Position numbers and translations under genes: made by a program | Origin: Scalesia atractyloides | Taxonomy: Eukaryota > Streptophyta > Magnoliopsida > Asterales > Asteraceae | Reading direction: 5' to 3' | Length of the DNA stretch: 64,000 bases | NCBI GenBank assembly: GCA_947069175.1 | Contig: CAMTDV010000023.1 | Location: 86,893,563-86,957,562, forward strand | Part shown: piece by piece, positions 23,429 to 33,359 of the stretch | How positions within the stretch are numbered: the stretch's first letter is position 1 | Layout of the letters: each line of letters begins with the position of its first letter | The notes under the pieces: model-generated | Databases searched by the model: none | What the model was told of the DNA's origin: nothing | What the model saw: the letters and a program-made list of their open reading frames with translations, nothing else

Positions 23429-24222
23429 TTAAACTACATTAACAATAAACTCGTTAAGAACCCAGAGTAGGGTCACAAATCCTGTGTTGTTGTTGGTTGG
23501 AACTAGATTTGCATTACGAAGATTCTCTTGAAGAATCACCTCTGCTCTAGGGTTCCAGACCGGAACTCCACCAAATTCTAGTTGTCGTGTGATTACCCTC
23601 GTCGGGAAACAACGGTAGAGCAAAAATGGTCTATGAGAGTGAAAGTTGGTTACAAAATCTCTCATCAAGTAATGAGAGAAGTTGTATGGAACTTCTTGCA
23701 CGATGGCATGCACAAGTTCCATCAGCTTTCTTGAGAAAAATACCCCAAGCTGAGTGACCAAAAACTGCCTTAGCTTGATGAAGCCGGACTTGGTGATCCC
23801 ACTTGCATGGTTCTCCGAATGTATCCCATCTGCATCAAGGTGTTGTTGAGCTCCAGGAGAGTAAAGGCTGTCACGTTATTGTCATCATTGAGATTTAAAA
23901 CGTCCCTTATGATCTCCTTTCTTAGAACGATGTTCTTCCCTGTCACTTGACTTTCAATGCTCACATTTCTTCTATGCAAGATGATATGAGCATTAAGCTA
24001 GCACTCCTATAATATATCTGGATGGATCTAGATGTAAGTAGTTATGGAATAAGCCAAAGGACTTTTTAGGAGCATGCCGAGAGGTATGTGGCAGCCCTCT
24101 CATGCTGGTCCGTGAAGGTTCCTTCGAACCCTTAGATTGTGAGTTTGGTTAAGTGGGAGTGGGAAAACTGAAGGATTAAGGTGTGCCATAGTTAGGGTTT
24201 GAAAGTTGAGGAGCTTTTTAGG
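23429..24222 (-). pseudogene. Sirevirus first downstream ORF, broken
   Basis: An internal ATG near 24215 gives MAHLNPSVF. Stops follow, then 23979-23770 (69 codons) reads SQVTGKNIVLRKEIIRDVLN and ends in a segment with a MGYIRRTMQ stretch. 23761-23429 is a further piece with NFSHYLMRDF and LYRCFPTRV. This resembles the conserved first ORF that follows RNase H in Sirevirus-type elements and matches in outline the fragment at 9279-9710. Function unknown. Several stops make it dead. Confidence 0.5.
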
Positions 24223-24939
24223 GTTTATGAGCAAAAAGAAGATGAAAAAGACAGAAGAGAAGAAGATAATCTCCAAATGGTAGTTATTTATAAGTGAAAG
24301 TAATAGTTTTGCCATAAACGGTTCCTATCAACTTAAATTTTTTTATCCCTGTTATTCTTTATTACTAAGATCCTTTGTTAGGATCACAAAGAATATTGTG
24401 AGATGCAAGTTTCTCTACATTTATTATCTAGGCGGCTATTTTCTGAGAAATTATCATCATTTGTCCAGATGTCCTCCTTTTCTATTTAAGTATGAATGAG
24501 TAAGCATTGAATAGTAAGAGAGAGAGAGAGAGAGAGTATGTGTGTGTATTGAATTTTTGTTCAGAAATTTACTTTGTGACGCAACCACCCCTAAGTCTAA
24601 TAATTTTTATTGAATTTTGGAATTTTGTATTTAACGAAAAAGAACAAAAATGGATGAAAAATATTTTGAAAGACGAAAAACATACGATGTTGTGCTGTTG
24701 ATGTGCATGTATGGAACTTATTAGAAAGAGATAACAAAAATAATGAAACGCATCAGATTTTCTATTGATTTTAACAAATCTGATAAATCACCTGGAGGAT
24801 TTATGTAGTTTTTGTTTGAGCATCAAAATTTTGGCAAATTCTGATCATCATTTGATGATTCACAGTTTTCTTCCTCTTGTGACAAAACATCTTCTGATGT
24901 TTCTTCATATCATATATTGAACATACCCAATTTGCTTAC
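24223..24939 (-). other. Spacer after pol; GA microsatellite
   Basis: No gene. (AG)n runs at about 24518-24537 and (TG)n follows. The remainder is AT-rich sequence between the polyprotein end and the first extra ORF. Confidence 0.5.
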
Positions 24940-25560
24940 CAAAAAGTTGTGTCTTTTTTATCAAGAGGTTTTGTGAAAATGTCAGCAATTTGTTTTTCTG
25001 TTGAAACAAAATACAATTCAATGTTACCTTTTTCCACATTATCTTTTTATGAAGTGATATATGACATCAATGTGTTTGGTTCTGGAGTGATGCACCATAT
25101 TTTCTGTTATGGCAATAACACTCTTTGAATCACATAATATACAACTTTTTGTCAGATTGGTTCCATAATCCCTTAGTTAAGTTTGCATCCATATCACTTG
25201 TGAACACAGCTTGCTGCTGCCACATATTCTGATTCAGCTGTTGATGTGGAAACACGGTTTTCTTTCTTGCTTGCCCAACAAACTAGCTTATCTCCCAGCA
25301 ATTGACAAGCACCAAATGTGTTCTTTCTATCAATTATGCATCCTGCATGATCTGCATCTGTGTATGCTACTAGTTCTAAATTTGTATCTTTAGGATACCA
25401 TAAACCAATATCTGATGTGTCTTTTAGATATTAAAAGAAGCTCTTTATAGCTTTAAAGTGGGACTCTTTAGGGTTACATTGGTATCTTGCGAGAAAACAT
25501 ATTGAGAACATTATGTCTAGTCTACTGGCTGTTAGATACAACAATGATCCTATCATTCCC
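24940..25560 (-). pseudogene. copia RNase H, broken
   Basis: The minus strand gives AYTDADHAGCIIDRKNTFGA with the catalytic Asp, LVCWASKKENRV, then TSTAESEYVAAASC with the catalytic Glu (about 25200-25390), followed by TKHIDV and the pol end QIADIFTKPL in another frame. The TSRLDIMFSICF-like connection to RT is at about 25520. At least two stops or frameshifts lie between these motifs. Confidence 0.82.
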
Positions 25561-26430
25561 CTGTAAGTCTTAATCTCAACACTTTTTCCATCTGGATCAG
25601 AATCAAGTTTGTTTCAAGTAGCCATGGGACTTTTTGAGGTAGAGCAATTTTCAAGTGAATATTTTTTCAAAATTGTTCTGACATATTTTTATTGACTCAA
25701 AAATATACCATCACTTTGTTGTTTTACTTGTAAGCCCAAGAAAAACTTCAATTCACCCATCATGCTCATCTCAAAATGGCTGGTTATTAGTTTTTTGAAC
25801 TTTTTGCAAAAGTTTTCATTAGTTGATCCAAAAAAATGTCATCAACACAAATTGAACCAACAAAGTGTGTCCTTTATGAGTTTTAAGAAATAGAGTTTTA
25901 TCAATGGTACCTTTTATGAAGCCTGGATAGATTAAGAAGTTTGAAAGTGTTTCATACCATGCTCTTGGAGCTTGCTTCAACCCACACAAGGCTGTATTTA
26001 ACTTATACACGTGTTTTGGAAATTTAGGATCAACAAAGCCTTCTAGTTGTTGCACAAATCTTCTTCTTCAATCTTATCATTCAGAAATGCTAATTTTACA
26101 TCCATCTAATAAACTGTGAAGTCTTTTGATGCAACATAAGCAAGAAATATTCTTACTACTTCCAATCTAGCGACTGGTGCAAAGGTTTCATCATAGTCTA
26201 TCCCTTCTTGTTGACAATAACCTTTCACCACAAGTCTTGACTTGTTCCTTGTTATGACACCTTGTTCATCAGATTTTTTTCTAAATACTCATTTTGTTCC
26301 AATGACAGATTTGTCAGTTGGTCTAGGTACTAGATTCCATACTTAACTCTTTTCAAATTGGTCAAGCTCTTCTTGCATTGCTAGGACCCAATCTGAGTCA
26401 TTTAGTGCTTCTTTGACAGCTTTTGGTTCG
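25561..26430 (-). pseudogene. copia reverse transcriptase, broken
   Basis: From the N-terminal side: ALQEELDQFE, RLVVKGYCQQEGIDYDETFAP, a motif-A-like MDVKLAFLN, LCGLKQAPRAWYETL (26055-25819 piece), and the active-site region (about 25835-25855), which in the correct frame reads CVDD rather than YVDD. Then MGELKFFLGLQVKQ. Many stops and frame changes; non-functional. Confidence 0.85.
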
Positions 26431-26596
26431 ATTATGCTTAGAAAACCAACATATAGACATTCATGAGCTGTGGCAGATCTTGTCTTGACACCTTCTTTAG
26501 GATTCCAAAATAGGTTTGATTGAGAGTGCCCTTTAATCCTTCTACGATTGTTATGTGAGCTTGATGGTTCGGAAGCTTCCTCCTGATTAGTTGCTT

Positions 26597-27092
26597 CTAT
26601 TGCATTGAGAGGATCAGAAATCTGATGCTCAATCTGATTTTCGATGAATTTTCATAATTCTGATCATTTTTTGAATTTTTTGGTGAGTGCACTAGATTTT
26701 CTATAGGGTTAGTATGCGACTGATTTTTGGATGATTCTTTGTTTATACAGTCACATTTAAGAAGTTCTTCAGTTAGTTGATTAAGAAGATGGTTATGGTT
26801 TTCTTGTTGGTCTAAAAAGTTTATTTCTTTCAGAACTTCACAAGAAACCTTTGTTTCTAATGAATCATCAAATGATACATATAAACTTTCCCTTATTGTC
26901 CTAGTATCTAAAATGAAGACTCTATAAGCTTTTGAGAACAATGAGTATCTAAGAAAAGTACCTTTTTTAGCTTTTCTATTAAATTTTTCAAAGACTTTCA
27001 AAATCGTTAAACACAGAGAATCTACAACCAAATGTATGTAAAATTTTTGTATTTGGTATTCTTCCATTTATGATGTTGTGAGGTGTTTTCTA
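26597..27092 (-). pseudogene. copia integrase C-terminal fragment
   Basis: HNIINGRIPN and FLRYSLFSKAYRVFILDTRT are typical of the end of copia integrases, followed by an Asn/Ser/Lys-rich linker toward RT. The HHCC domain and DDE core are missing because the element is truncated just upstream. Confidence 0.8.
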
Positions 27093-27319
27093 AAAATTAG
27101 AAATTCATTGAGTAAAAATTAATGAATAATATTTTCTGATATTTTTGAAAGTTAATTACAACATGGAATTTCTATACAAATCTCATAATTTTAGATTATT
27201 ATCAAGTAAACTATTTAAATTATAGTATACAAATTTTGACATTTTTAATAAATGTATTTGTTTTAAAATAAAATAGTAGAGCCTAAATCTATTTTCTTTA
27301 GATTTATAAAATTATGAGA
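27093..27319. other. AT-rich spacer
   Basis: No gene or clear repeat was seen between the truncated copia element and the TIR element. Confidence 0.5.
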
Positions 27320-27328
27320 TTAGTCTTT
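27320..27328. repeat. Target-site duplication, left (TIR element)
   Basis: TTAGTCTTT here, TAAGTCTTT at 32069-32077; 9 bp with one mismatch, the length made by Mutator-like elements (8 bp would suit hAT). Confidence 0.5.
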
Positions 27329-27724
27329 CCATAGTTATCAAATGCGCTAGGGGCACTCTAGGCACATTGGCATCGCCTGTCTCCTAGGCGAGAAGCGCAA
27401 AAAAACCCGTAGGCTTGAGAAAAATAAAGAGCAAGCAAATAAAAACATAAAAAAATAATTTGGTGTATTGAAAAAAGCACTTTCTTAAAATTCCAAAAAT
27501 ATTCAAATTCCATAATCCTTATAATAAAATGAAAATCATTATGAATCATCAAAATATCTCAAAACGAAATTGTTAAAACTTGAAAACAAATAAAGTTCAA
27601 AAGGGAAATTAAATCATAGATGATTTATATGAAGCAATGAGAATGGTTGAATATACAGCAATGAGAATCATTGAATATACTACATAATCCTCATAAGGTC
27701 TAAATATACTTGTAGTATTGTAAG

Positions 27725-27735
27725 TTTTTTTTTTT
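27725..27735 (-). other. Poly(A) tail of retroposed copy
   Basis: Eleven T on the plus strand, i.e. A11 on the coding strand, 38 bp after the stop of the RT gene. This suggests retroposition of an mRNA or a LINE-like 3' end. Confidence 0.5.
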
Positions 27736-27773
27736 AGTCTTAATATTATTTTAAATTCAGAAAACTTGTCAAG

Positions 27774-30700
27774 TTACATCAAAACAGAAGGTAGTCGGGC
27801 AACAAGTTGCGCCGCCTATCCTTTCTGAATTGCAAACACTAACCTTCCAAATACAAACCCTTGCCCCCTTGGGGTTGAACAATTGCTGTAGACGACCCGT
27901 TGAACCCTCGTCAAGAAGTGGATAGCTTCTTGCGCTAGGGAGCCAAAAGTATCAAAGGCAAAAGGGACAAGACATGCTGGTTCTTTGCGCAAGCTTTAGC
28001 GTGCTTATCCACTTTCTTTGATTCTGCCTTTCTTGCCGCTTGTCCAGCTACAAACCCGTTTTCCCTTAAACCAACCAAAGGGGAAAACCCCGTGAGGTCT
28101 ACACAAGCATGTTCCCCCCAGCCCAGCCAAAGACGAGCAGATCCGCTGGTCGCAGAGTAGATCTCCCTTCCATAGGGTCTCTGAGGAAATTCACAGGGGC
28201 CTTCTTAAGATGTCCCACAAAGCATCACGCACCCAGTCGTGCCGATATTTGAACCCAGGGAGCTCTTTATAGTGAACTGCATGCTCCCCGTATTTCTCCA
28301 TACAAGCTTTACGACATATCGGGCAAGTTTCATCTTCCGGGTACATAGGGATCATAAACCTGTATTTGAGAATGGCTCTATATTCTACTGCAGACATACA
28401 TCGTCCCAACCTCTCAATTGGTATAACTGTCAAAAATTCCTGAGCATGGGGACCTTTCAGGCACTCAAACACCGCCTTCTGGCGGGATGACAAATCAAAA
28501 GCTTCTCCAAGGCTTTGAGCGATTTTGCTAAACAGAGCATTCGCCAAAGTTTTTTGTGGCTTCGAGGGGGCAGTGTCCTTATTAGAAAAACCGCCAATAT
28601 CTAAGTCTGGGAAAGAGACATGTAAGCGTTCAAGCACCTGCTGATAGTCCGGGTCAAGCCCGACGACCTCACAGTTTCGAAGGATATGATCCTGTAGTTC
28701 CCAAGACTGAGCTCTAGATGCCACAAAGGCATAAGCCCCAACATCTCGAGCTGAGAAGAGGCCCAAACCACCTAGACGCATTGGAAAAGATGTTAGACGC
28801 CACTAGAGGTCACCAAAGAAGGGGTCCCACCCACTACTATGTCTTCTATAGCCTCTCTAAGGCAATCATCGAACCAAGATACCGCATCCTCCATAAAATG
28901 CGGTTCACAAGTCTGCAACCCAAAAAGTAACTTAGCGACCCCCATGCACGACCTTAGCAGAAGGAGTTCACATTGGGGATCTCTCAGGCAGGGTAAGAGT
29001 TTCATGAGGTCAACCACCCCCGAGGCTCGCCGCCCTGCCAACTCCTCAATAAAGCTAGGATCCCGACTAACAGCTCCACCAAGGAGCTTAATCCCCTTCT
29101 CTGGTCTACCGATCCCTCTCGGGAAAAGCCCATCTTGAACTTTCTGCCCGTCGCATGTCGGCCAAAAAACCTCTGTTTTCTTAATGTTGAGATAAATCCC
29201 TAGAGATGGCCCCTCCTCGTTGATGATGTCTAAGGCCTTAGCAACCTCAAAGGCGTTGCCGATAATTGTCCCATCATCCAAGTACCAAGCATGAAACGAG
29301 AGTTTACAGCGGTCCTGAGCCCGGAGAATAAGGGATGTAAGGCAAGGGCAAAGAGAAGGGGCCCCAAGGGATCTCCTTGTTGAACTCCGGTAGTAGCCCC
29401 AATACACTCGTTACCAACATACAACCTAGCAGGCTGGGCATAAACAAATTGGACCCACCGATAGATTGACGGGCAACGCTGATGAACCTCGTGCAGAAAA
29501 GTTGTGAGGTCGACTGTGTTGAAAGCATTGGAGAAATCCACAGTAAGCAAGGCTAAGGAACCATCTGCATGAAATGAGTTGAGAAACCTGTTTACACTGT
29601 GAAGCACCGCCTCTGCCCCATTTGGCACCCCCACCCCAAATTGATAGTCACCCAAGTACTAGGTTATTTCTTTCCCGACCTTCTTCATCGCCACCTTTGA
29701 AACCAACCTTTGCCAAATACCCCCCACAGCAATAGGTCGAATTCCTTTATCAGGCTTCAATAAGGGGGTGAAGGGGGCCGAGGCAACAAACTCAGCAAGC
29801 ACCTTAGGGCAGGATCCCCCAAGCCATAAGTTAACAACTTCAATAATGCTCGTAAGCAAAACCTGAGGAAGTCACCGAGCCCTTGCCACCAATAGCATCT
29901 AGCAGGTGTTGGGCCCGTATCCCGTCTTTGTCACATGACGTCCCTTTAGGAAAGGATCGAATACATTTGAGTACACACTCCCCATCAACAACAAGAGTGG
30001 GTTGGGCCAAAGGGTTGGAAGGCAAGGACGGGGGCGGCACCACTGGGTGTTTATCAGTAAGAGCTTTCAATGTCGAATCACCTAGAGGGGCAACTCCACT
30101 AGAGCATAGGACCTTAACCACAGCTGTGAAATGTCCATCCCTGACTTTCCGAAGACATTGCTTAATATTAGGGTTCCTTTCTTTGTCTTCCTCTCTCCTG
30201 CATTCTCCCCTTGAAGCCCCCGTCTCATCCACGCTATCCAATAGGGAAGAGACCAAATCATCAAACCCAGACCCATCTTTCCAAATTGTAAGCACGTGTA
30301 AGATGTTACTACACTGTCAATATTTCCTGATCCTTGACCTTCGCTCTTGTCTGGAGGATGGTCTAACCACCCGCAAGGTGCAACGCGGTAGTAAAAACAA
30401 TTGGACCCAATTGTCAACCGATCCTGGCGACGCTACCACTTTGCGCAAAGCACCTGTTAGAACCTGAGCAAACAACAGCCGGCAACTGGGGGGAATGCTT
30501 TTAACAGTCTGAATAGGGAGGGAGAAAACACGCTCGAGTAGGTTAACATTACCCCCGAGCCCTGCTGGGTGACGTGGATTTGTGTCAACCACCACTTGAC
30601 ATGGTTTCCGGATCCCAACAATGAAATCTTCAACATCCCCCGAGATCATGGCAAACGACACGACCTCATTATCATGCTTGCATCCCCTACTGAGTGCATG

Positions 30701-30990
30701 CATCACCATGCACTTTCCACATAACTATTTATCCCCTTCCCTAAGAACTTCCGCAACATCAAAAAAAGGTCCAAGTCCTTGGAGACAGCCTCCTTCAAAG
30801 ATAGCTTTCGGTTTTCTATCTTGAGGTGTGTGCTTTGCATGTGTTCAAGTAGGCGGAAAAAACCCACAGACCCCGGTTTGCCATCTTTACATTTGTGGAA
30901 AAATTTGAAAGGGCAGGTCCTTAAACCACTAGCAGAGCCCTACACAGGGCCCACGGACTTAACGTTCCGACCCCCTTTCGTAGAAGCCAT
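27774..30990 (-). pseudogene. Non-LTR-type reverse transcriptase with CCHC zinc motif and RLE-like C-terminus, broken
   Basis: About 1,070 codons on the minus strand, ATG at 30988-30990 (MASTKGGRN) to TAA at 27774-27776. The N-terminus has a possible C2H2 finger (CPFKFFHKC ... HMQSTH, about 30930-30840). RT motifs run in order: FPKGTSCDKDGIRAQHL, ASAPFTPLLKPDKGIRPIAV, motif A VDFSNAFN, motif B GVQQGDPLGPLLFALALHPL, motif C AWYLDDGTIIG (YLDD at 29273-29284) and KLLGGAV. The C-terminus (28781-27774) has CPIC plus GEHAVHYK, a CCHC motif with the last Cys replaced by Tyr, then KYRHDWVRD. It then reads RPADLLVFGW (28141-28152) and, 14 residues on, VDLT (28091-28102). The RPAD-X14-D pattern fits the restriction-like endonuclease of R2/NeSL/HERO-type elements. 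GC content is visibly higher than in the flanks. At least six frame changes or stops are present, so this copy is dead. Confidence 0.75.
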
Positions 30991-32068
30991 GCGCGTATGT
31001 TAATTACTACCGAAGAAAAAACACACTAACGGTACACCAAACTCGAGATGAGTTGTTGGGGGTAGAAAACCAGTAAAATTCTATACAAGACGAAGGAGGG
31101 CAGCAACCGCGAGTTGCCCACCCTCTAAATAGTACCCCAATAACCCCTTACCCCATGGCAGATAGTTAAAGATTATCACAATCGAATCTGAATTACCTAC
31201 ACGTTCATTCTCATCATCTTGATGTAATTATTCTTTCCATGTGCTCATTAAAGAGGAATATCAATTCTTGCAGCAAGGTCATAGCGAGCAGGTATTTTGT
31301 ATTTCAACTCTGATTTCAAGGCCCTTTTTTCCAATTACAGAAGTAATGTGAGGTGGTTATGCCGCTCCTAGTGGCAGAGGTGGTGGTGGTGGAGCGGTGG
31401 TGGTGGTTGTGTGTGGGGTTTTAGGTTTGAAAATGGTTATCCAAAAACTAATTTACAGAAAACTAAGTTTAAATGATGAAAAAAAAGGGGATTAAAGAAT
31501 AAAGATTATATTTTTCGATATCAAAATATAATTTGGAAACAAGCATTGTTAAAGTTCGATAGTTCTTTACAAAATCCCTGAGTGATGCCCAAAAGATTTA
31601 GTAAAATGATGAACCATTGCTAAATATTGCTGTAAAAGGAACGTTAAGAAAAGTTAAGGAAATTGTAGAAAAGATGATGTTTATCGCATATGGAATCTAC
31701 GCAACAGCTCATGGAGGAAGGCCTACAAACGCGGTTATTCTTGTATATATAAGTTTATGCATAAGTGAAATTAGATGACATTGATGGATGGAGCAGAGAA
31801 ACTAGTGGCTTCTTAGAATAATAAGATATGATATCTCTTATAAATTTCAAATATACCTTTTTTAAATATGTATAAGATTTGATTTGATTGAGATATGATT
31901 TCCTAAAAAATAGATAAAGATCAATAAATATTATCTGGTATATGTATAAGAGAGAGGATTTCAAAAAAAAAACACGTGACTTTTTTTACCTAGCGGGGAA
32001 AAGCGCATACAAGTCGACTCGCCTAGAAATATCGCCTCGACAAGAAAAGCGATCGCTTTTGATAACTA
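30991..32068. other. 5' side of RT gene and right arm of TIR element
   Basis: GC-moderate leader-like sequence to about 31165, a GGT/GGTGGT microsatellite at 31377-31412, then AT-rich filler to the right TIR (31990-32068). No gene. Confidence 0.5.
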
Positions 32069-32077
32069 TAAGTCTTT
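32069..32077. repeat. Target-site duplication, right (TIR element)
   Basis: TAAGTCTTT, matching 27320-27328 except at one base. Confidence 0.5.
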
Positions 32078-32349
32078 AATGGTTTGGCTATGACTAATAT
32101 TTTAATATATAAATGAAATGTATTAGTTGCATTACTAGGTTAACTGTTAAATTTTAGATTTATTAATTTATAAGCTCAATAATAGGTCTAAATATGTAAA
32201 ATGGTGATTAGAAATAAATTGCATAAATTTGACCTAGCCTACACTTGATAATTAATCTTAGATATATAATCTTAAATATATACATACATATATTAATGGG
32301 TTAATTCAGTCTCATCGCAATCACAATTATTTAGTCTAGAATATTAATA

Positions 32350-33298
32350 AATCCATCTATTTGGGATTTGGACTTATAAACTAGTTTATTCCAAAGTCCC
32401 CGTGTCAAGAACCCGGATCACTAGACTCATTATATTGTTTCCTTTTAATTTAGAATATGTACTTTATATCTTTTTTAGGGTGATTTGGTCATTTGACTTA
32501 CCTCGTATATTCGTGCGGTAATTCTGGTGCTTCGTTTTCTTTGCAACTAGTGAGTAATCTCTTCCATTTCCCCTTTTTAACTTTACAAATTTTTTGTTGC
32601 ATCATGCTATACACATTTTGTTTTATTTAACCTGCTATATTCAAGTGTTATTATGTGAAGGTCTTATGTGTACTATATCATTCTATATTCTATATGATGT
32701 CAGTCTATTGCCTGCTATGTGTCTTACGAATCCACGGCTAACAAGGTTCCTCACGGCCATGGGTTGTAGCCTAGTATCGTCAACAGTATTAGACTCGCTC
32801 TTCGGGGCTTAAGACTAATGCACGTTATTGTCATGAGTCTCTTATTTTATTTTGTTACGTGTTGTCATTTGGTTGTGTGTTTGTGTTTGCTGTTTATGTG
32901 TATGTTGCCTATGTTAATTTTATGAGACAATCAATATACTAATCTTGAAATGCTTGTTAAAAGTTATTTATTTATTTTTTTAAAATGTAATTTTAAAATT
33001 GTTTTTCAATAAAACGACGAAATTACTCACCAACATGTTTACGACCCAAAATATATTTTCCTAACATGATGCAGGTAATCAAGGTTGATTGTTCAAGTCA
33101 TAGCATGGGCCTTAGAAAATAAATTGGAAAACTTATGTTGTGTTTTGCTTTTGAACATTGTATGAACAATTTCTGCTTATCATATGATATGTGAAAATTT
33201 TATTAGATGTGCGTTAATATTGTAACATTAAATAGTGTCATGAGCTATGGGTAATAATCATGCCTCGTACCAATCTGCTGCTGATCAGGGTGTGACAG
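32350..33298 (+). repeat. Gypsy LTR remnant or solo LTR
   Basis: The stretch ACTCACCAACATGTTTACGACC ... ATGATGCAGG (about 33025-33075) and the end GGGTGTGACAG (about 33290-33300) parallel the last third of the Tekay LTR at 56770-57051, which also ends TGTGACA. The left boundary is uncertain, no PBS follows, and no internal region is attached, so it is probably a solo or truncated LTR. Confidence 0.45.
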
Positions 33299-33359
33299 AC
33301 CGATCAATACGTAGGAAGCTGAAACAAAACCTCTTGCATATCTTATTTTCACATACCTA

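Larger units (their letters stand above)
19338..27092 (-). mobile_element. Sirevirus-type Ty1/copia element, 5'-truncated
   Basis: Minus-strand order: integrase C-terminus (27092), RT, RNase H, two extra ORFs, PPT, 3' LTR (20022-19338). The 5' LTR, gag, protease and integrase core are missing: homology ends near 27092 in AT-rich DNA. Extra ORFs between pol and the 3' LTR mark the Sirevirus/Maximus lineage. It inserted into the 3' LTR of the TR-GAG element. ATCAGA/TCTGAT words recur strikingly through the whole element. Confidence 0.85.
27329..32068. mobile_element. TIR DNA element (MULE- or hAT-like) with nested RT gene
   Basis: The left end (CCATAGTTATCAAA, then GCGC, GGCGA and CTAGGCGAG words and an A-run by about 27400) is mirrored at the right end (31990-32068, ending TTTTGATAACTA). 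Imperfect TIRs of about 70 bp carry the same ordered GCG/GGCGA words. Outside lies AGTCTTT on both sides. No transposase frame is visible. The interior is mostly the RT gene at 27774-30990. The DNA element is therefore non-autonomous, and the RT gene either inserted into it or was captured. Confidence 0.55.

Noticed and set aside
24100..24315. Hydrophobic N-terminus suggesting a membrane protein
   Set aside because: The hydrophobic part precedes the likely internal ATG (MAHLNPSVF) and lies in AT-rich leader sequence, so it is probably untranslated.
29883..30467. 194-codon plus-strand frame
   Set aside because: Shadow of the GC-rich minus-strand RT gene, which has clear conserved motifs in this interval.
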